Below are positions 58,891 through 63,458 of a stretch of DNA of 63,458 nucleotides, one piece after another. The position numbers were made by a program, and so were the translations under genes. This DNA comes from Gammaproteobacteria bacterium. Its GTDB lineage: Bacteria; Pseudomonadota; Gammaproteobacteria; DSM-16500. The notes beneath the pieces were generated by a model that ran no database searches, was not told the origin of the DNA, and was given only the letters and a program-made list of their open reading frames with translations. The stretch covers positions 1-63,458 of the forward strand of contig JAJPJI010000016.1 of assembly GCA_021324305.1 (NCBI GenBank), read 5' to 3'. The first letter of the stretch is position 1; each line of letters opens with the position of its first letter.

Positions 58891-60124
58891 ATCTGAATGG
58901 CTATCCTGGATTGAATCAGTTCATGCAAAAGATATGGATCTGGGTCTGGATAGGGTTAAAAAAACAGCTGAACGTCTTGGTATTCTGACGCCCGATTGCC
59001 CTGTCATCACCGTTGGCGGTACCAATGGAAAAGGATCAACGGTAGCCGGGCTGGAATCAATTTATCTGGCTGCCGGATATCATGTCGGTGCATTTACCTC
59101 ACCTATCTTGTTCAAACATAACGAACAGGTCCGTCTCGATGGACAAATGGCCAGTGATGAGGATTTTTGTGCTGCGTTTGAAAAAGTCGAACAAGCCCGT
59201 GGTGACATTTCTCTGACCATGTTTGAATTTTGTACGCTTGCTGCCTTGGTCATTTTCAAAAAAAGCAATCTTGATGTCTGGATTCTTGAAGTTGGCTTGG
59301 GCGGTCGTCTTGATGCCGTGAATATTATTGATGCAGATGTGGCTGTCATCACCAGCATTGGTATCGATCATGTGGCTTGGCTGGGGCATACCTGTGAACA
59401 GATCGGATATGAGAAAGCGGGTATTTTTCGTGAAGAACATCCAGCGGTGTGCGGTGATTTTGATCCTCCAGCAACAGTGATTGAGAGAGCGGCAGATCTG
59501 GGTGCGCCATTCTATCAACAGGGCCGGGATTTTGATTTTGAGTCTCACTCAGGTACCTGGACATGGTCAAATGGCAGCAATCGATATGATGGCTTGCCTT
59601 ATAATGAACTCGCTATCCAGAACATGTCGACGGTGTTAATGGCGGTAACACTTCTGAACGATCGTCTGCCTGTTACACGGGAAGATATTGAAAACGGCTT
59701 GAGGAAAGTCAAGTTACCCGGGCGCATTCAAATCATCATGGGAGAGATCATGGAAATTTTTGATGTGTCGCATAATCCTGCCGCTATCACTTTTTTAAAG
59801 AATCGTCTCGACATGCTGCCCTGTCATGGAGAGACACATGCGGTTTTTTCCATGCTGGCCGACAAGGATATCATTGCAAGTATTCTTGCCATCAAGGGAG
59901 TGATAAACCAATGGTATGTCGCGCCCCTTTCCGCCAAGCGCGCTGCCACAGATGAATTGCTGGAAAAATCCTTTACCAGCGCTGAAATCAGCAATGTCAC
60001 ATTTTTCCCGACAATTACCGATGCCTATAAGCAGGCTTTGAAAGACGCAAAGAAAGGCGACCGCATCATTGTGTTTGGTTCATTTCATACCGTCGCCGAT
60101 GTGTGGAGGTGTAAGAATGAATAG
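58874..60124 (+). CDS. folC: Bifunctional dihydrofolate/folylpolyglutamate synthase
   Basis: Adds L-glutamate to dihydropteroate and folates, 416 residues. Mur-ligase-like motifs: VITVGGTNGKGSTVAGLES (P-loop), GAFTSPILFKHNEQVRLDG, ILEVGLGGRLDAVNII and ITSIGIDHVAWLG, plus the C-terminal DVSHNPAAI and GSFHTVADVW. GAGGGATACCA precedes the ATG. Its first codons contain a DnaA box. Neighbours accD and dedD, common in other gammaproteobacteria, are absent. Confidence 0.95.
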   Translation: MHLSTLSEWLSWIESVHAKDMDLGLDRVKKTAERLGILTPDCPVITVGGTNGKGSTVAGLESIYLAAGYHVGAFTSPILFKHNEQVRLDGQMASDEDFCAAFEKVEQARGDISLTMFEFCTLAALVIFKKSNLDVWILEVGLGGRLDAVNIIDADVAVITSIGIDHVAWLGHTCEQIGYEKAGIFREEHPAVCGDFDPPATVIERAADLGAPFYQQGRDFDFESHSGTWTWSNGSNRYDGLPYNELAIQNMSTVLMAVTLLNDRLPVTREDIENGLRKVKLPGRIQIIMGEIMEIFDVSHNPAAITFLKNRLDMLPCHGETHAVFSMLADKDIIASILAIKGVINQWYVAPLSAKRAATDELLEKSFTSAEISNVTFFPTITDAYKQALKDAKKGDRIIVFGSFHTVADVWRCKNE

Positions 60125-60295
60125 GAAAAATCATTAAGTTAAGACTAAATTAATAGTTGATTTTTATTTTAAAAACAGATGATTATGATAAATATTCATT
60201 AGATCCTTAGATCATTGATAAACTAGCCTTAAGAATTTTAATATATATTATAAGTAATAGATAAATAAATAATAAACGAGGGTGGGTATAAAAAT
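60125..60295. promoter_or_regulatory. AT-rich promoter region of the split HAD-type gene
   Basis: A 171-base, strongly AT-rich stretch. It contains several TTAA half-sites (including GTTAAGACTAAATTAAT with two TTAA 11 bases apart) that recall PmrA-type direct repeats upstream of effector genes in Legionellales, but the spacing alone is weak in AT-rich DNA. CGAGGGTGGG is the likely ribosome-binding region of the gene at 60296. Confidence 0.35.
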
Positions 60296-63200
60296 ATGAA
60301 CTCAAGAGATAAGTTAATCGAATATCAGGAAAAACTTGGAGTATTACGTGGATTTCTGAAACTGCTCATTAGAGTAAAAGAAGCTAATGTAGCAAGCAAA
60401 GAAATCAGCAATCAAATTCGGGATGAAATCAAGGAAAAACTAGATAAAGTAATTACAAGATTCAAATTAATTTCGAATGATCCAAAGGATGTCGATAATT
60501 TAGTAAGTTTAATTTACAATGATATTGATCAATTAATAAAAGAATATCCATCTGTTACAAATATAGATGATTTAAAAGAAAATAATCCTTCAATTAAATA
60601 GTGATAACAGAGCTGTCACAATTAATTCATTACTTGAGGATATTGATGTTCAGACACCACAAAACGGAATGCAAGAACTGGTTGACTTTCTCAAAGATAT
60701 CAAAATCTTAGATCTTCAAAAAATGCTTGATGAAGAACTGAGTGAGGAAGATAAAGTTCCAGATAAGCTGCCAGAAATAATCGTTAAGTTTAAAGAAAAA
60801 GTTGAATACGAATTCCCAGGCATGTTGACATTTGATTCCTTGGCGCTTGCGGATGCGCTTTTAAAAATAATGCCGCAATCCCTGCAAGTGTATGAAAAAA
60901 GCATGCTGAAAAAAATAGAATTAATTATTGGCATTTATCAAAAATATAATGCTAGTTTTGGAGGCCATGAATTTAATTTACAACAGCTATATCAGCTTAT
61001 TAATTCAAAATTGGAAGAACAGCAATATACTCGAAATGGAATTATCCCAGGATTTATCGAAGTCCTGCTTGAAGCAAAAAAGGAAAATTCAAAAAACCAC
61101 GATGTACTAATCAAGCTGGATGAGATAATCAGTGAAATTTCTGAATGGGATGAAAGCGGTGTTGATAGGGACAAGTTAAACGGTGTCATTGAAAAACTCA
61201 ATTTACTTTACAATGCGAAAGATATACGGATAGAAAAAATTGGTTGCGCTAAGTCGCATATAAGGAGTTATGCCGAGGAAAATAAATCATATTCAAAGCC
61301 GATTGAAACCATTAAAGATGAAATTACTTCCGTACAAGAAACACGGAAAGAAGCGTTTGAAAAACAAAATCCAAAAATAGCTTTCGTTGATATCGATGGA
61401 ACACTGATCAAACATGATGGTTCAATTAATCTAGAACTGATAGAGATACTTAAAGGTTACGATGAAGTCGTTTTATTTACGCAACGAAGCAAATATATAC
61501 AAGCTGCGAATATCGTTGCGCAATTAACTAACCTGGCGCCGAAGGAATCTGTTCCTGAATTTCTAACAACAGGACAAGTTATTTCGGCTCTTCACGCGCA
61601 TGGCATCAGGCAAGTAAAAGTATCAACGTCGGTTGATGCACAATTTGGAAGTCCTACAGAATACTATAAAAGTGAATTGGCAAGTTTCGAAGAGAAAGCA
61701 TTCAAGGCTGGATTAGCGATAAAAGCGAACCCGGAAGACAGAAGTGCCCTTAATGAGGTAAATGAGCTGGCTGGGGACGAAGTAAAGAAAATGCGCGAAG
61801 CTTTGAAGGGTGTATTAGGACCCGAGAAAGTGGAAGGTAGACCCGATAATTTTTATCCCAGGGATAAAATACAGCAATATCGCATACTCAGAGATCATTA
61901 TTCAAAAATATATCCTGGAATGATGGAAGTTTCAATTTTCGATGACAGGGTAGAAAATCTTAAGGAAATTCTTGATTCGGATATTATTCCTCAGGAACAA
62001 AAACCAACTGTTTATCTGGTCAGCAATGATAATATTGTAATGTTTGAATCTATCGAAGGATTGGAAAATAAGGATTGCATGCTTCCTTGCTTTGCATTAC
62101 TTATCGATTTCTTTCTTAAGATAAAAAATCTGAATTCACAACATGATGATAGAATCAATATAGAAAATGATATTAACTCAATAGTTGAGAAATTGTTATC
62201 ACTCGAAGATAAAGATAACTTTGACAATGTATTAACAAATATAAATCAATCACTCGAAACGTTATCGAAAGTACAGCAATTGATACTACCTGATAATAAC
62301 GTTAGCCTTGCTGATATGCTTAATGTCATTAAAGGTGATGTTGGGCCAACCAAGGCTGCGCGTTTCATTGGAACGGTAAGGAAAGAAATAAGTCAAGCAA
62401 ATAAAGATTCCTTAAAACAATCCATCAGTGACGTCAGGAATTTAACATTAGGGGATCAATATATTGCTGAACATCTGAATGAGGCAATAGAAAAATTAAA
62501 AATCTTTGTTAATTTTCTCAAAAAAACACCGGTGAACGAAGATAATTTTGAATCCATTTTGGAAGAATATCAAAAATTTACCAGTCTTCAGCAACCGCTC
62601 CTAGGTTTGGGTCTAAAGGATACGGCTCCTCGGTTTATGCAAAAAGCGATCGAGAGCTTTTTAGATACACATACTTTAGATGTAATGGATTATTATCGTT
62701 TGGCAAGTTTTTCCAGAATATTAGAATATAAAGGGGATCAGTTACTTGAAAGTGGAAATGTTGATGAAAAAGAAAGGTCATATCGTTTCTATGTCGGAGC
62801 CAATTTTTACTTGGAAGGAAACGGTCGATTACTTGCTCTCATGAAAGTAAATTTTCTCAGAAATGCCGCGGAAAAAGCCGGTGTTAGAGGAAAGAAAGTA
62901 GATGATTTCGTTGAAGAACATTTTGGAGACCGCTCATTAATTGATGCCATGCTCATGGAAAAACTTGTAAAGGAGTTTAAAATATCTGAAATTCCTTCAC
63001 AGGTGGCGTTGATGTTCCCAGATGAAAAAATGCGAAATCGATTTAATAGACAATTTTACGAATATCAAATTCGCAACGCATATCAAATCCATCAATGGCA
63101 GCTGGATTTGCATGTCCCGGAACTTCCTATTAAGGTACAGAAAGCCATAGATAAATTTCCAAAAACGCCAATGGAATACCTTAAACAAAAAGATAAAAGC

Positions 63201-63440
63201 GAGTACCTAAACTGGGAACAGCTTGTTGCTACTGGCAAGAGGGAAGAAAATACGATTTTAAATTCTTTCCTGACTGGCCTGGAGAAGGAGTATTCGCAAA
63301 ATATATCCATTCTTACTCCGGCTAATGTGAGAAGTGATATTATAAAATCTGATAAAGAGCTCAAACAAAAAATAAATACAGCTGACCTGCCCGGTTTCTT
63401 AATACCAAAATCAGTTAGAGAAATTCGCCCCAGTTGTTAA
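60296..63440 (+). pseudogene. Large effector-like HAD-domain gene, split by a frameshift
   Basis: Two adjacent reading frames, 60296-60601 (101 residues, helical) and 60669-63440 (923 residues), almost certainly one gene. The second frame is open and protein-like upstream of its ATG back to 60576 and reads through without break if one A is removed from the AAATA at about 60596-60600 (SIN-SDNRAVTINSLLED then QELVDFL). Total would be about 1047 residues. The larger part has a HAD-type domain: IAFVDIDGTLI (D241, D243), VVLFTQRS (T271) and FDDRVEN (D425, D426), the motif I, II and IV pattern of HAD phosphatases. The rest is helical and charged with no recognised family. It is AT-rich, alone and effector-like. 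A sequencing error in the A-run or programmed +1 frameshifting are alternatives. Confidence 0.65.
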
Positions 63441-63458
63441 GTTACTAATCAAAGATAA

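Noticed and set aside
60133..60260. PmrA-type TTAA boxes upstream of the split HAD gene
   Set aside because: TTAA pairs are frequent in such AT-rich DNA, and only one pair had the 11-base spacing; no similar site is clear upstream of the other effector candidates.
60590..60612. Programmed frameshifting at AAA-TAG-TGA in the HAD gene
   Set aside because: The sequence has no slippery heptamer or known stimulatory structure; a simple one-base indel explains it better, although it stays possible.

Overview
The window comes from a gammaproteobacterium, most likely of the order Legionellales (Coxiella/Aquicella-like). Three things point there: origin-proximal housekeeping genes (dnaA, rpmH-rnpA-yidD-yidC-mnmE, the atp operon, polA), a moderate-to-low GC content, and several very large, AT-rich, coiled-coil genes of the kind that encode type IVB (Dot/Icm) effectors in intracellular Legionellales. 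One of these carries a recognisable eukaryote-type RasGEF domain followed by a Glu-rich C-terminus. The lineage is inferred from gene content only.

Layout. 0-5 kb: dnaA (cut by the left edge), a DUF4383 membrane protein, and a 1040-residue coiled-coil protein of unknown function, all on the minus strand. 5-14 kb: polA, a membrane protein, ruvX, dsbB, a membrane-anchored SET-domain protein, a secreted protein, and a reverse-transsulfuration pair (cystathionine beta-synthase type and gamma-lyase/synthase). 13.7-18.2 kb: a cupredoxin-like protein and an MFS transporter, then the RasGEF protein. 18.3-26.5 kb: the complete F0F1-ATPase operon (atpIBEFHAGDC) followed by a leucine-dehydrogenase-type gene. 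26.6-32.4 kb: an Ivy-type lysozyme inhibitor, YchJ, a PEBP protein, psuK-psuG for pseudouridine catabolism, a PhyH-type dioxygenase and a GAF/HD-GYP protein. 32.6-39.8 kb, mostly minus strand: an alpha/beta hydrolase with a phosphoribosyltransferase, a patatin, a small membrane protein, and mnmE-yidC-yidD-rnpA-rpmH. 40-49 kb: an unrecognised 569-residue protein, pnp-rpsO, a PagL-like outer-membrane protein, two small unknown proteins, ccmA-ccmB without the rest of the ccm operon, and a glutaryl-CoA dehydrogenase.

49.3-55.1 kb is the most unusual accessory block. An amidinotransferase and an ATP-grasp ligase resembling the pheganomycin/ketomemicin PGM1 type converge on a three-gene export operon (TolC-like channel, lipoprotein adaptor, MacB/LolD-type ATPase). 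Together they look like a small pathway that makes and exports a guanidino-bearing peptide. No FtsX-type permease is present next to the ATPase. 55.2-58.2 kb holds ddl and two L,D-transpeptidases of different families. 58.2-58.9 kb is a 635-base non-coding stretch with an AT-rich core and several DnaA-box-like 9-mers ending at folC; it is a candidate replication origin. 60.3-63.4 kb is a second large effector-like gene with an embedded HAD-type domain, split into two reading frames by an apparent single-base frameshift.

Small palindromic repeats recur in the intergenic regions: a TCATCCCTGC/GCAGGGATCCAG family, a CATGCCRGC-GCAA-GCYGGCATG family and a degenerate CGTCATTCGCGAG type. I saw no tRNA, rRNA, CRISPR array or intact insertion sequence.
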